From Roseicella frigidaeris (GTDB lineage Bacteria; Pseudomonadota; Alphaproteobacteria; Acetobacterales; Acetobacteraceae): a stretch of 41,494 nt of DNA. The notes beneath the pieces were generated by a model. The model saw only the letters and a list, made by a program, of their open reading frames with translations, ran no database searches and was not told the origin of the DNA. The stretch lies in NCBI RefSeq assembly GCF_003258945.1, contig NZ_QLIX01000025.1, positions 29,237-70,730 of the forward strand, in the 5' to 3' direction. The position numbers and the translations under genes were made by a program. Position 1 is the stretch's first letter, and each line of letters begins with the position of its first letter. This document shows positions 6,380-13,480 of the stretch, piece by piece.

Positions 6380-7552
6380 TCACTCCCTCTCCAGGATGAC
6401 GGTGGCGCTGCCATGGCGGGTGCCGAGCAGCCCGCCGGTGCCATGTGCGAGCGCCAGGGTGCAGCCGGGCACCTGGACCTTCGGATGCGCCTCGCCGCGG
6501 AGCTGGCGCACCGCCTCGATCACCTTGGTCATGCCGCCGCGATTGGCCGGGTGGTTGTTGCAGAGCCCGCCGCCATCGGTGTTGAAGGGCAGCTTGCCGG
6601 TGCCGGAGATGAGGTTGCCGTCGGCAACGAACTTGCCGCCCTGGCCCTTCTCGCAGAAGCCGAGATCCTCGAGCTGGATCAGCACCGTGATGGTGAAGCT
6701 GTCGTAGATCGAGGCGTACTGGATGTCCGCAGGTCGGACGCCGGCCTCCTCGAAGGCGCGGGGGCCGGAGAAGCGGGCGCCGGAATAGGTCAGGTCGGTA
6801 TAGCCGGCATTCTGGTTCTTGGTCGCCTCGCCATGGCCTTTGATCTTGACCAGCGGCCGCTTCAGGCTCTTCGCGATCTCCGGCCGGGTGATGATCAGCG
6901 CGCCGCCGCCATCGGAGATGACGCAGCAATCCAGCCGGTGCAGCGGGTCGGAGATCATGGGCGAGTTCACCACGTCCTCGACCGTCACCACCTTGCGGAG
7001 CATGGCGTGCTCGTTCCACTGGGCGTGGTGGCTGGCCGCCACCTTGATCCAGGCGAGCTGCTCGGAGGTGGTGCCGAACTCGTACATGTGCCGCATGGCG
7101 CAGAGCGCATAGGCATTGGCGACGGTGCGGCCATAGGGGATCTCGAAGGGATCGTCCGGGACGTTCACGCCCCAGCTCCGCGGCGCCGTGCCGGTCGCCA
7201 TCGCCTCGGCCCGCGGCCGGCCGGCCAGGGTGACGAGGGCGACGTTGCACTGGCCGAGCGCGATCGCCTCCAGCGCATGGCCGACATGCAGCACGTAGGA
7301 GGAGCCGCCGACATCGGTGCTGTCGAGGTGCCGCAGCTTGGTCAGGCCGAGATAGTCGGCCATGTTGAGCGGGCCGAGGCCGGGCGCCGCGCCGGTGCAG
7401 AAATAGCCGTCGACATCGTCCTTGGTCAGCCCGGCATCCTGCAGGGCGCCATAGGCGACCTCGGCATGCAGCTGCGCCACCGACGTGTTGTCGGCCTTGC
7501 GCGTCGGGTGCTCATAGGCCCCGGCGATATAGGCCTTGCCACTGATGCTCAT
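6380..7552 (-). CDS. Thiolase-family protein lacking the nucleophilic cysteine
   Basis: A 390-residue protein of the SCP-x/acetyl-CoA acetyltransferase thiolase group. The fold markers are clear: IYDSFTITVLIQLEDLGFC in the middle, NNHPANRGG (His about 334) and AHGTGG (about 369) near the C-terminus. Where thiolases have the nucleophile in a C-x-S-G context, this protein reads DVGGSSYV (residues 80-87) with no cysteine. It therefore cannot perform the ordinary thiolytic reaction. The pairing with a DUF35 protein matches Ltp2-type systems, in which cysteine-less thiolase folds act as retro-aldolases on CoA thioesters. That role here is inference. A GGGAGGG ribosome site lies upstream, and the gene leads a two-gene operon. 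Confidence 0.88.
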   Translation of the reverse strand: MSISGKAYIAGAYEHPTRKADNTSVAQLHAEVAYGALQDAGLTKDDVDGYFCTGAAPGLGPLNMADYLGLTKLRHLDSTDVGGSSYVLHVGHALEAIALGQCNVALVTLAGRPRAEAMATGTAPRSWGVNVPDDPFEIPYGRTVANAYALCAMRHMYEFGTTSEQLAWIKVAASHHAQWNEHAMLRKVVTVEDVVNSPMISDPLHRLDCCVISDGGGALIITRPEIAKSLKRPLVKIKGHGEATKNQNAGYTDLTYSGARFSGPRAFEEAGVRPADIQYASIYDSFTITVLIQLEDLGFCEKGQGGKFVADGNLISGTGKLPFNTDGGGLCNNHPANRGGMTKVIEAVRQLRGEAHPKVQVPGCTLALAHGTGGLLGTRHGSATVILERE

Positions 7553-7616
7553 GGGCGTCGCGGCCCTCCCTTTGCTTCGCTAGCTATCTATGGGGGCCGC
7601 AGCCTCTCCGGGACGC

Positions 7617-7637
7617 GCCCCGGCGTCAAGCCGGGGC
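7617..7637 (-). terminator. Terminator hairpin for the ABC transporter operon
   Basis: GCCCCGGC-GTCAA-GCCGGGGC is a perfect 8-bp GC stem with a 5-base loop, 17 bases beyond the ATPase stop codon on the minus strand. There is no T tract. Confidence 0.5.
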
Positions 7638-7654
7638 GGGCCGGTCGCGGCGCG

Positions 7655-8386
7655 CTATTTCAGCCCGCCGCCGAGGAATTGCCGCAGCTCGGGCGTCTCC
7701 GGCGCGCCGAAGATCCGCTCCGAGGGGCCCATCTCCCAGACCTTGCCCTGGTGCATGAAGACGGTGGTGGTCGCCACCCGCCGCGCGAAGCCCATCTCAT
7801 GCGTCACCAGCAGCATGGTCATGCCGTGCCGCGCGAGGCGCTCCATCGTCGCCAGCACCTCGCCGGTGAGCTCCGGGTCGAGGGCGCTCGTCACCTCGTC
7901 GAACAGCATCACCTTCGGCCGCATGGCGAGCGACCGGGCGATCGCGACGCGCTGCTGCTGCCCGCCCGAGAGGTTGTCCGGCCAGGCGTCGAATCGCTCG
8001 GCGAGGCCGACCTCGGCCAGCGTCTCCTCGGCCCGCGACCGTGCCTCGGCCTTGGAGACGCCGAGGACGATGCGCGGCGCCAGCATGATGTTCTCGCCGA
8101 CGCGCAGATGCGGGAAGAGGTTGTAGCTCTGGAAGACGATGCCGACATCCTTGCGCAGCTCGCGCAGGCCCTTGCCGCTCGGATCGATGCTGTGGCCCGA
8201 GACCTCGATGCGGCCGGACTGGATCTGCTCCAGCCCGTTGATGCAGCGGAGCAGGGTCGACTTGCCGGAGCCGCTGCGGCCGATGATGGCCACCACCTCG
8301 CCCCCCTCGACCGCGAGGTCGATGCCCTTCAGCACCTCCACCGCGCCGAAGCGCTTGTGGACGCCCTCAACCTGCACGACGGGCAT
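7655..8386 (-). CDS. Polar amino acid-type ABC transporter ATP-binding protein
   Basis: Cytoplasmic ATPase subunit of 243 residues (GlnQ/HisP class). Walker A GRSGSGKST (36-44), signature LSGGQQQ (139-145), Walker B VMLFDE (159-164), and the switch His in LLVTHEMGFAR are all present. Length and sequence style match PAAT-family importers. Its start overlaps the 3' end of the inner-membrane subunit gene by 20 bases, so the whole transporter is translated from one message: binding protein, permease, permease, ATPase. It is the last gene of the unit; a GC hairpin follows it. Confidence 0.96.
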   Translation of the reverse strand: MPVVQVEGVHKRFGAVEVLKGIDLAVEGGEVVAIIGRSGSGKSTLLRCINGLEQIQSGRIEVSGHSIDPSGKGLRELRKDVGIVFQSYNLFPHLRVGENIMLAPRIVLGVSKAEARSRAEETLAEVGLAERFDAWPDNLSGGQQQRVAIARSLAMRPKVMLFDEVTSALDPELTGEVLATMERLARHGMTMLLVTHEMGFARRVATTTVFMHQGKVWEMGPSERIFGAPETPELRQFLGGGLK

Positions 8387-9023
8387 GCAGCCTCCCTTCC
8401 AGACGCCGGGCCAGAAGCGAGATCGGCCAGCAGATGACGAAGTAGATCGCCGCCACCGTCCCGAAGACCTTGAAGGGTTGGAAGGTGGCGTTGTTGACCA
8501 GGTTGCCGGCGCGGGCCAGCTCCACCACGCCGATGATCGAGACGATGGAGGTGTTCTTCACCAGCTGCACCAGGAAGCCGACGGTCGGCGGGATGGCGAT
8601 CCGCATCGCCTGCGGCAGGATGACGTAGCGGTATTGCTGCGGCCGGGAGAAGGCCAGCGCCGAGGAGGCCTCCCATTGCTGCCAGGGCACCGCCTGGATG
8701 CTGCCGCGCCAGATCTCGCCGAGGAAGCCGCTGGCATAGAGCGCCATGGAAACGGTGGCGGCGATCAGCGGCGGCAGGTCGAATCCCGCCAGCGCCAGGC
8801 CGTAATAGCTGAGGAAGAGCAGCATCAGCACCGGCACGCCCTGGATCACCCCGATCCAGCCGGCGGCCAGCGCCCGCAGCGGCGCGAGGCGGGAGGTGCG
8901 GGCGAGGGCGACGAGGAAGCCGAGCAACCCGCCGAGCAGCATCGACATCACCGTCAGCAGCAGCGTCCAGCGCGCCGAGGCCAGGATGAAGAGGAATTCG
9001 GATTGGGTGAACTGGCGGATCAT
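8367..9023 (-). CDS. PAAT-family ABC transporter permease (second)
   Basis: An integral membrane protein of 218 residues with about five hydrophobic segments. It carries the EAA-type loop for ATPase contact (Q-W-E-A-S-S-A-L-A-F-S, then Q-Y-R-Y-V-I-L-P-Q-A, about residues 122-142), typical of HisM/GlnP permeases. ATG 9023 (MIRQF) overlaps the stop of the preceding permease by ATGA, which fixes the start; the longer in-frame extension upstream is only the antiparallel reading of that permease. It should form a heterodimeric channel with the gene at 9020-9718. Confidence 0.94.
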   Translation of the reverse strand: MIRQFTQSEFLFILASARWTLLLTVMSMLLGGLLGFLVALARTSRLAPLRALAAGWIGVIQGVPVLMLLFLSYYGLALAGFDLPPLIAATVSMALYASGFLGEIWRGSIQAVPWQQWEASSALAFSRPQQYRYVILPQAMRIAIPPTVGFLVQLVKNTSIVSIIGVVELARAGNLVNNATFQPFKVFGTVAAIYFVICWPISLLARRLEGRLHARRAG

Positions 9024-9718
9024 CGTCCCACCTGCCCGCGCAGCCGCCCGAGGCCGGAGCCGGCCGGGAACAGCACCGCGCCGAGGCCGGCGAGCAGCAG
9101 CCGCAGCAGGATGGCGAGCGCCAGGTAGATCAGGGTGACGGTGATGTAGACCTCGAAGCTGCGGAAGGTCTCGGATTCCACGTTCGCCGCCTGGGCCGAG
9201 AGCTCCTGCACCGAGATGAAGGAGCAGACCGAGGTGGAGAGCATCATCAGCACGAACTGGCTCGACAGCGCCGGCCAGACCCGCGCCAGGGCCGGGGCCA
9301 GCACCACGTGGCGGAAGACCTGCCAGCGCGTCATGGCCAGCGACAGCCCGGCCTCGATCTGGCTGCGATGCACGCTCTCGATGCCGGCGCGGACGATCTC
9401 GGTCGCATAGGCGCCGAGGTTGAGGATGATGGCGGAGAGCGCCGCCTGCTCGGCCGAGAGCCGGATGCCGATGCTCGGCATGCCGAAGAAGATGATCAGC
9501 AGCTGCACCAGGAAGGGCGTGTTGCGCACCAGCTCGACATAGGCGTCGACCAGGATGCGCGTCGCCCGGCCGCCGAGGCCGCGCAGCATGGCGAGCAGGA
9601 TGCCGAGCAGGGCGCCGCAGAGGATGCCGATGCCGGCGAGCTGCAGCGTCAGCCACAGCCCGTCCAGCAGCGCGTCCATCCGGGCGAAGACCGGCTGGAA
9701 CTGGAATTGGAAGCCCAT
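9020..9718 (-). CDS. PAAT-family ABC transporter permease (first)
   Basis: A 232-residue integral membrane protein with the HisQ/HisM-type permease layout. There is a first hydrophobic span near 19-45, the conserved RNTPFLVQLL-IFFG motif (about 78-92), and the coupling loop IEAGLSLAMTRWQVFRHVVLAPAL (about 130-153). The RNTPF motif is specific to polar amino acid importers. The gene follows the binding-protein gene by six bases and overlaps the next permease by ATGA. Confidence 0.95.
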   Translation of the reverse strand: MGFQFQFQPVFARMDALLDGLWLTLQLAGIGILCGALLGILLAMLRGLGGRATRILVDAYVELVRNTPFLVQLLIIFFGMPSIGIRLSAEQAALSAIILNLGAYATEIVRAGIESVHRSQIEAGLSLAMTRWQVFRHVVLAPALARVWPALSSQFVLMMLSTSVCSFISVQELSAQAANVESETFRSFEVYITVTLIYLALAILLRLLLAGLGAVLFPAGSGLGRLRGQVGR

Positions 9719-9724
9719 GCGGGG

Positions 9725-10537
9725 TCAGAAGACGGGAAGGTCGGGCGGCAGCGGGCTGCCGGTCCATTTCTGGGCGATGTCGTCCAGCTCGCCCGAGGTC
9801 TTCATGTAGTAGATGGTGTTCTGCAGCCATTGCCGCATCTCGAACTGGTCCTTGCGGACCGTCATGCAATTCGGCTGGTTGAACAGCAGGAACTTGGTCT
9901 CGAGGCCGGCATCGGGCCGGGTCTTGGCGATGTCGCCGCCGATGGTGTCGGGGATGCCGACCGCATCCACCTGGCCGACGATCAGCGCCTGGGCCGAGGT
10001 CGCGTCGTCCTCGAAGCGCACCACATTGGTGCCCTTCGGCGCCTTGCGCACCAGCGCCTGCTCCTGCGGCGTGCCGCGCGGCACGCCGACGCGCTTGCCG
10101 GCGAGGTCCTCGATCTTGGAAATCGGGCTGTCCTTCTTCGCCATGATCATCATGCGGAAGGCGCTGTAGGGCATGGTGAACATCACCGTCCGCGCCCGCT
10201 CCGGCGTGGCGCCGAGCGTCGCGCAGAGGAAATCCACCCGCCCGGCCTCCAGCGCCGGGATGCGCGAGGGCGGGGTGAGGGAGGAGATCTCCGCCGGCAC
10301 GCCCAGGTAGAAGGCGAGTCGATTCGCCAGGTCGATGTCGTAGCCGACCGCATTGCCCTGCGGATCGACCATGCCGAAGGGCGGCGCGCCGGTGACGACG
10401 CCGATCCGCGCCTTGCCGCGCTTCATGATGTCGGCCGGGCCGATCGGGCCGGATTGCTGCGCCTTCGCCTCCGAGGCGAGGAAGGCGAGGCCGGGCAGCA
10501 GCGCGGCGCCGCGGAAGAGGTGCTTGCGCGAGATCAT
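9725..10537 (-). CDS. Periplasmic solute-binding protein, PAAT/SBP_bac_3 family
   Basis: A 270-residue exported receptor of the ABC importer. The signal peptide runs to about AKA (residue 26). The mature protein has the family signature GYDIDLANRLAFYLGV, in which the Asp contacts the ligand amino group in classic members, then PALEAGRVDFLCATLGATPER and PYSAF. Phe/Tyr replaces the commoner aromatic positions, so the exact ligand is not predictable. A strong ribosome site (GGGAGGAAA) precedes the ATG. It lies 30 bases downstream of the IdnO-like gene, which suggests that the transporter may import a compound processed by that enzyme. Confidence 0.94.
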   Translation of the reverse strand: MISRKHLFRGAALLPGLAFLASEAKAQQSGPIGPADIMKRGKARIGVVTGAPPFGMVDPQGNAVGYDIDLANRLAFYLGVPAEISSLTPPSRIPALEAGRVDFLCATLGATPERARTVMFTMPYSAFRMMIMAKKDSPISKIEDLAGKRVGVPRGTPQEQALVRKAPKGTNVVRFEDDATSAQALIVGQVDAVGIPDTIGGDIAKTRPDAGLETKFLLFNQPNCMTVRKDQFEMRQWLQNTIYYMKTSGELDDIAQKWTGSPLPPDLPVF

Positions 10538-10567
10538 TCGTTTCCTCCCTGGACGAGGTCGCCCCCG

Positions 10568-11335
10568 CTAGACCACGCTTGTGAGGCCGCCGTCAACATA
10601 GAGGAGGTGGCCGTTCACGTAGCTCGAGGCGTCGGAGGCGAGGAAGACCGCGGCGCCCGCCAGCTCCGGCAGCTCGCCCCAGCGCCCGGCCGGGGTCCGC
10701 TTGCACAGCCAGTCGTTGAAGGCGGCGTCGGCGCGCAGGGGCGCCGTCAGCTCGGTGCTGAAATAGCCCGGGGCGATGCCGTTGCATTGCAGCCCGTGCT
10801 GCGCCCAGTCGGCGCACATCGCCTTGGTCAGCATGCTGATGGCGCCCTTGGAGGCGGTATAGGGGCCGGTGGTCGGCCGGCCCAGCATACTCATCACGCT
10901 GCAGGTGTTGATGATCTTGCCACGGCCGCGGGCGATCATGCCCTTCGCCACCGCCCGGGCGCAGTAGAAGGCGCTGTGCAGGTTGGTGGCGATCACCTCG
11001 TGCCAGGTCGCGTCCGGCATCGCCTCCAGCGCGCCCCGCAGGTTCACCCCGGCATTGTTGCAGAGGATGTCGATCGGGCCGAACTCCGCCTCGATCCGCG
11101 CCACCCCGGCCTCGACCGCCTGGCTGTCGGTGACGTCGAAACCGGCGGTGCGGGCGGCGATGCCCGCCTCCCGCAGCCCGGCCGCCGCCCGTTCCAGCTT
11201 CGCCGCGTCGCGGCCGTTCAGCACCACCTCCGCCCCCGCCTCGCCGAGGCCGCGGGCGAGGGCCAGCCCGATCCCCTGGCTGGAGCCGGTGAGGAGGGCA
11301 CGCCGGCCCGACAGGTCGAATAGGTTGCGCGCCAT
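10568..11335 (-). CDS. idnO: IdnO-like SDR: gluconate 5-dehydrogenase / 5-ketogluconate reductase
   Basis: Classical short-chain dehydrogenase of 255 residues. It has the cofactor loop TGSSQGIG (16-23), NNAG (93-96) and the catalytic Ser146, Tyr159 and Lys163. Similarity to E. coli-type IdnO is strong along the C-terminal half: GIAPGYF-T-E, then WLCKRTPAGRWGE, and a C-terminus VNGHLL-VDGG. In that pathway IdnO reduces 5-keto-D-gluconate to D-gluconate. ATG 11335 (MARNLF) is chosen because GGGAGGG lies just upstream; the longer reading would cross the divergent promoter. It is the first gene of the unit with the ABC importer and diverges from the 2-ketoacid reductase and IdnD-like genes. Confidence 0.88.
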   Translation of the reverse strand: MARNLFDLSGRRALLTGSSQGIGLALARGLGEAGAEVVLNGRDAAKLERAAAGLREAGIAARTAGFDVTDSQAVEAGVARIEAEFGPIDILCNNAGVNLRGALEAMPDATWHEVIATNLHSAFYCARAVAKGMIARGRGKIINTCSVMSMLGRPTTGPYTASKGAISMLTKAMCADWAQHGLQCNGIAPGYFSTELTAPLRADAAFNDWLCKRTPAGRWGELPELAGAAVFLASDASSYVNGHLLYVDGGLTSVV

Positions 11336-11349
11336 GCATCCCTCCCGCG

Positions 11350-11367
11350 CCGGGCGTTGGCGCCCGG
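11350..11367. promoter_or_regulatory. Inverted repeat in the divergent idnO / reductase promoter region
   Basis: CCGGGCG-TTGG-CGCCCGG is a perfect 7-4-7 palindrome in the 77-base gap between two divergent gene starts. It may be an operator for both units or a hairpin in the idnO leader. No cognate regulator gene lies nearby. Confidence 0.35.
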
Positions 11368-11412
11368 CCATGATCTGCTCTACAGCCGCCGAGACAAGCA
11401 GGGGAGGCATGC

Positions 11413-12357
11413 ATGGACAAGCCTGAGCTTCTGGTCATGGGCGTCCTCCCCGACTGGGACCTGGGGCCGATGGCCGAGCGCTACACGCTGCGCCTGCTCT
11501 ACGAGGCGCCGGACCCGGAGGCCTTCCTGGCGGCGCATGCGGCGGCGATCCGCGGCATCGTCACCAAGGGCGAGATCGGCGCCTCGGCGGCCCTGATGGG
11601 ACGCCTGCCGCGGCTCGGCATCGTCGCCTGCTACGGCGTCGGGATCGATGCCATCGACAAGGGCTGGTGCGCCGCCCATGGCATCCCGGTGACCAACACG
11701 CCGGACGTGCTGACCGAGGATGTGGCGGACATGGCCTTCGCCCTGCTGCTGGCGGCGGCGCGGGAGATCCCGCGCGCCGATGCCTGGGTGCGGGGCGGCG
11801 CCTGGACGAGCGAGGGCTCGATGCCGCTCACCACGCGCGTCTGGGGCAAGCGGCTCGGCATCGTCGGGCTGGGGCGGATCGGCCAGGCCGTCGCCCGCCG
11901 CGCCGAGGGCTTCGGGATGGAGATCGCCTATAGCGGCCGCGCCCCCAAGGCGCATCTGCCCTACCGGCACTACCCGACGCCCGCCGCCCTGGCGCCGCAT
12001 GTCGACATCCTGCTCTGCACGGCGATGGGCGGGCCGGCCACCGAGGGGCTGATCGACCGCGCCGCCTTCGAGGCCCTGCGGCCGGGGGCGATCTTCGTCA
12101 ATGTCTCGCGCGGCTCCTGCCTCGACGAGGCGGCGCTGCTCGACGCCCTGCGCAGCGGCCGCATCGCCCGTGCCGGCCTCGACGTCTTCCACAACGAGCC
12201 GGCGATCGACCCGGCCTTCGCCACCTTCCCCCATGTCGTGCTGGCGCCGCATGCGGCGAGCGGCACGGTCGAGACCCGCAAGGCGATGGGACAGCTCATG
12301 CAGGACAACCTGGCAGCCTTCTTCGCCGGCCGGCCGCTGCCGACGGAGGTGCGGTGA
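11413..12357 (+). CDS. D-2-hydroxyacid dehydrogenase (2-ketoaldonate / hydroxypyruvate reductase-like)
   Basis: NAD(P)-dependent reductase of 314 residues. The nucleotide-binding motif GLGRIG is at 152-157, and the catalytic triad is Arg233 (VSRGS), Glu262 (HNEP) and His280 (APHAAS). The residues after the second strand (YSGRAPK) favour NADPH. Sequence and size fit the GhrB/2-ketogluconate reductase branch, which reduces glyoxylate, hydroxypyruvate and 2-keto-sugar acids. The neighbours IdnO- and IdnD-like enzymes suggest a 2-keto-aldonate substrate, but this is inference. A GGGGAGG ribosome site lies five bases before the ATG. The gene overlaps the following dehydrogenase by one base. Confidence 0.9.
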   Translation: MDKPELLVMGVLPDWDLGPMAERYTLRLLYEAPDPEAFLAAHAAAIRGIVTKGEIGASAALMGRLPRLGIVACYGVGIDAIDKGWCAAHGIPVTNTPDVLTEDVADMAFALLLAAAREIPRADAWVRGGAWTSEGSMPLTTRVWGKRLGIVGLGRIGQAVARRAEGFGMEIAYSGRAPKAHLPYRHYPTPAALAPHVDILLCTAMGGPATEGLIDRAAFEALRPGAIFVNVSRGSCLDEAALLDALRSGRIARAGLDVFHNEPAIDPAFATFPHVVLAPHAASGTVETRKAMGQLMQDNLAAFFAGRPLPTEVR

Positions 12358-13424
12358 TGGCGGACGAGGCGATGGCCCCGCAAGGGCATGGCGGCCGCGC
12401 GGTGGTCATCCACGCGCCGCGCGACCTGCGGATCGAGGAGCGCCCGGCCGGCGCGCCCGGCCCCGGCGAGGTCCGCATCCGCATCCGCGCCGGCGGCATC
12501 TGCGGCTCCGACCTGCATTACTACCAGCATGGCGGCTTCGGCGCGGTGCGGCTGCGCGAGCCGATGGTGCTCGGCCATGAGGTGGCGGGCGTGGTCGAGG
12601 CGGTGGGGGAGGGGGTGACGCATCCCGGCCCCGGCACCGCCGTCGCGGTCAATCCCAGCCTGCCCTGCGGCGCCTGCCGCTTCTGCCATGCCGGCCAGCC
12701 GAATCACTGCCTCGACATGCGCTTCTACGGCAGCGCCATGCGGCTGCCGCATGTGCAGGGCGGCTTCACCGAGAGCCTGGTCTGCGAGGCGGCGCGCGCC
12801 GTGCCGCTGCCGGACGGCATGGATGTGACGCTCGCCGCCTTCGCCGAGCCGCTCTCCGTCTGCCTGCATGCGGCGCGCCAGGCCGGGCCGCTGCTGGGGG
12901 CGCGGGTGCTGGTGACCGGGGCCGGGCCGATCGGCGCGCTCGCCATCGCCGTCGCCCGGCAGGCCGGGGCACGGGAGATCGTCGTGACCGACCTGCTCTC
13001 GGCGCCGCTGCTGGCGGCGCGGCGCATGGGGGCGGACCGCGCCATCGCGGTTGCCGAGGACCCGGACGCGCTGCGCGGCTACTCGCTCGACAAGGGGCAT
13101 TTCGACGTGGCCTTCGAGGCGAGCGGCAGTGCGGCGGCGCTGAAGACGGCGATCGAGGTGGCGCGCCCCGGGGCGGTGATCGTGCAGCTCGGCCTCGGCG
13201 GCGACGTGTCCCTGCCGCTCTCGACGCTGGTGGCGAAGGAGATCGCGCTGCGCGGCACCTTCCGCTTCCAGGAGGAATTCCCGCTCGCGGTCGAGCTGCT
13301 CGGCCGCCGCGCCATCGACCCCATGCCGCTGCTGACCGCGACCCTGCCGGTGGAGGAGGCGGTCGCCGCCTTCGAGCTCGCCGGCGACCGGGGCAAGGCG
13401 ATGAAGGTGCAGCTCGCGTTCTAA
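12357..13424 (+). CDS. idnD: L-idonate 5-dehydrogenase (zinc-dependent MDR family)
   Basis: Medium-chain zinc dehydrogenase of 355 residues. Catalytic zinc ligands are Cys49 (GGICGSDLHYY), His74-Glu75 (LGHE) and Glu164; the structural-zinc cysteines are 104, 107, 110 and 118. The cofactor loop GAGPIG (188-193) is followed by Asp212, favouring NAD. Specific stretches (GSDLHYYQ, DMRFYGSAM, RGTFRF near the C-terminus) match L-idonate 5-dehydrogenase rather than sorbitol dehydrogenase. The reaction would be L-idonate to 5-ketogluconate, the substrate of the divergent IdnO. The ATG lies in a TGATG overlap with the previous gene; GTG at 12354 is an equally placed alternative. Confidence 0.88.
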   Translation: MADEAMAPQGHGGRAVVIHAPRDLRIEERPAGAPGPGEVRIRIRAGGICGSDLHYYQHGGFGAVRLREPMVLGHEVAGVVEAVGEGVTHPGPGTAVAVNPSLPCGACRFCHAGQPNHCLDMRFYGSAMRLPHVQGGFTESLVCEAARAVPLPDGMDVTLAAFAEPLSVCLHAARQAGPLLGARVLVTGAGPIGALAIAVARQAGAREIVVTDLLSAPLLAARRMGADRAIAVAEDPDALRGYSLDKGHFDVAFEASGSAAALKTAIEVARPGAVIVQLGLGGDVSLPLSTLVAKEIALRGTFRFQEEFPLAVELLGRRAIDPMPLLTATLPVEEAVAAFELAGDRGKAMKVQLAF

Positions 13425-13480
13425 ACCGGGAGGTGGCTTCGGCCCCCTCCGACCTTCAGTCCCCCGACGGATGCGCGGCG

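Noticed and set aside
13425-13480. Terminator hairpin between idnD and the convergent ThDP enzyme gene
   Set aside because: The only candidate (GGAGG with CCTCC) has a short imperfect stem and no T tract, too weak to report.
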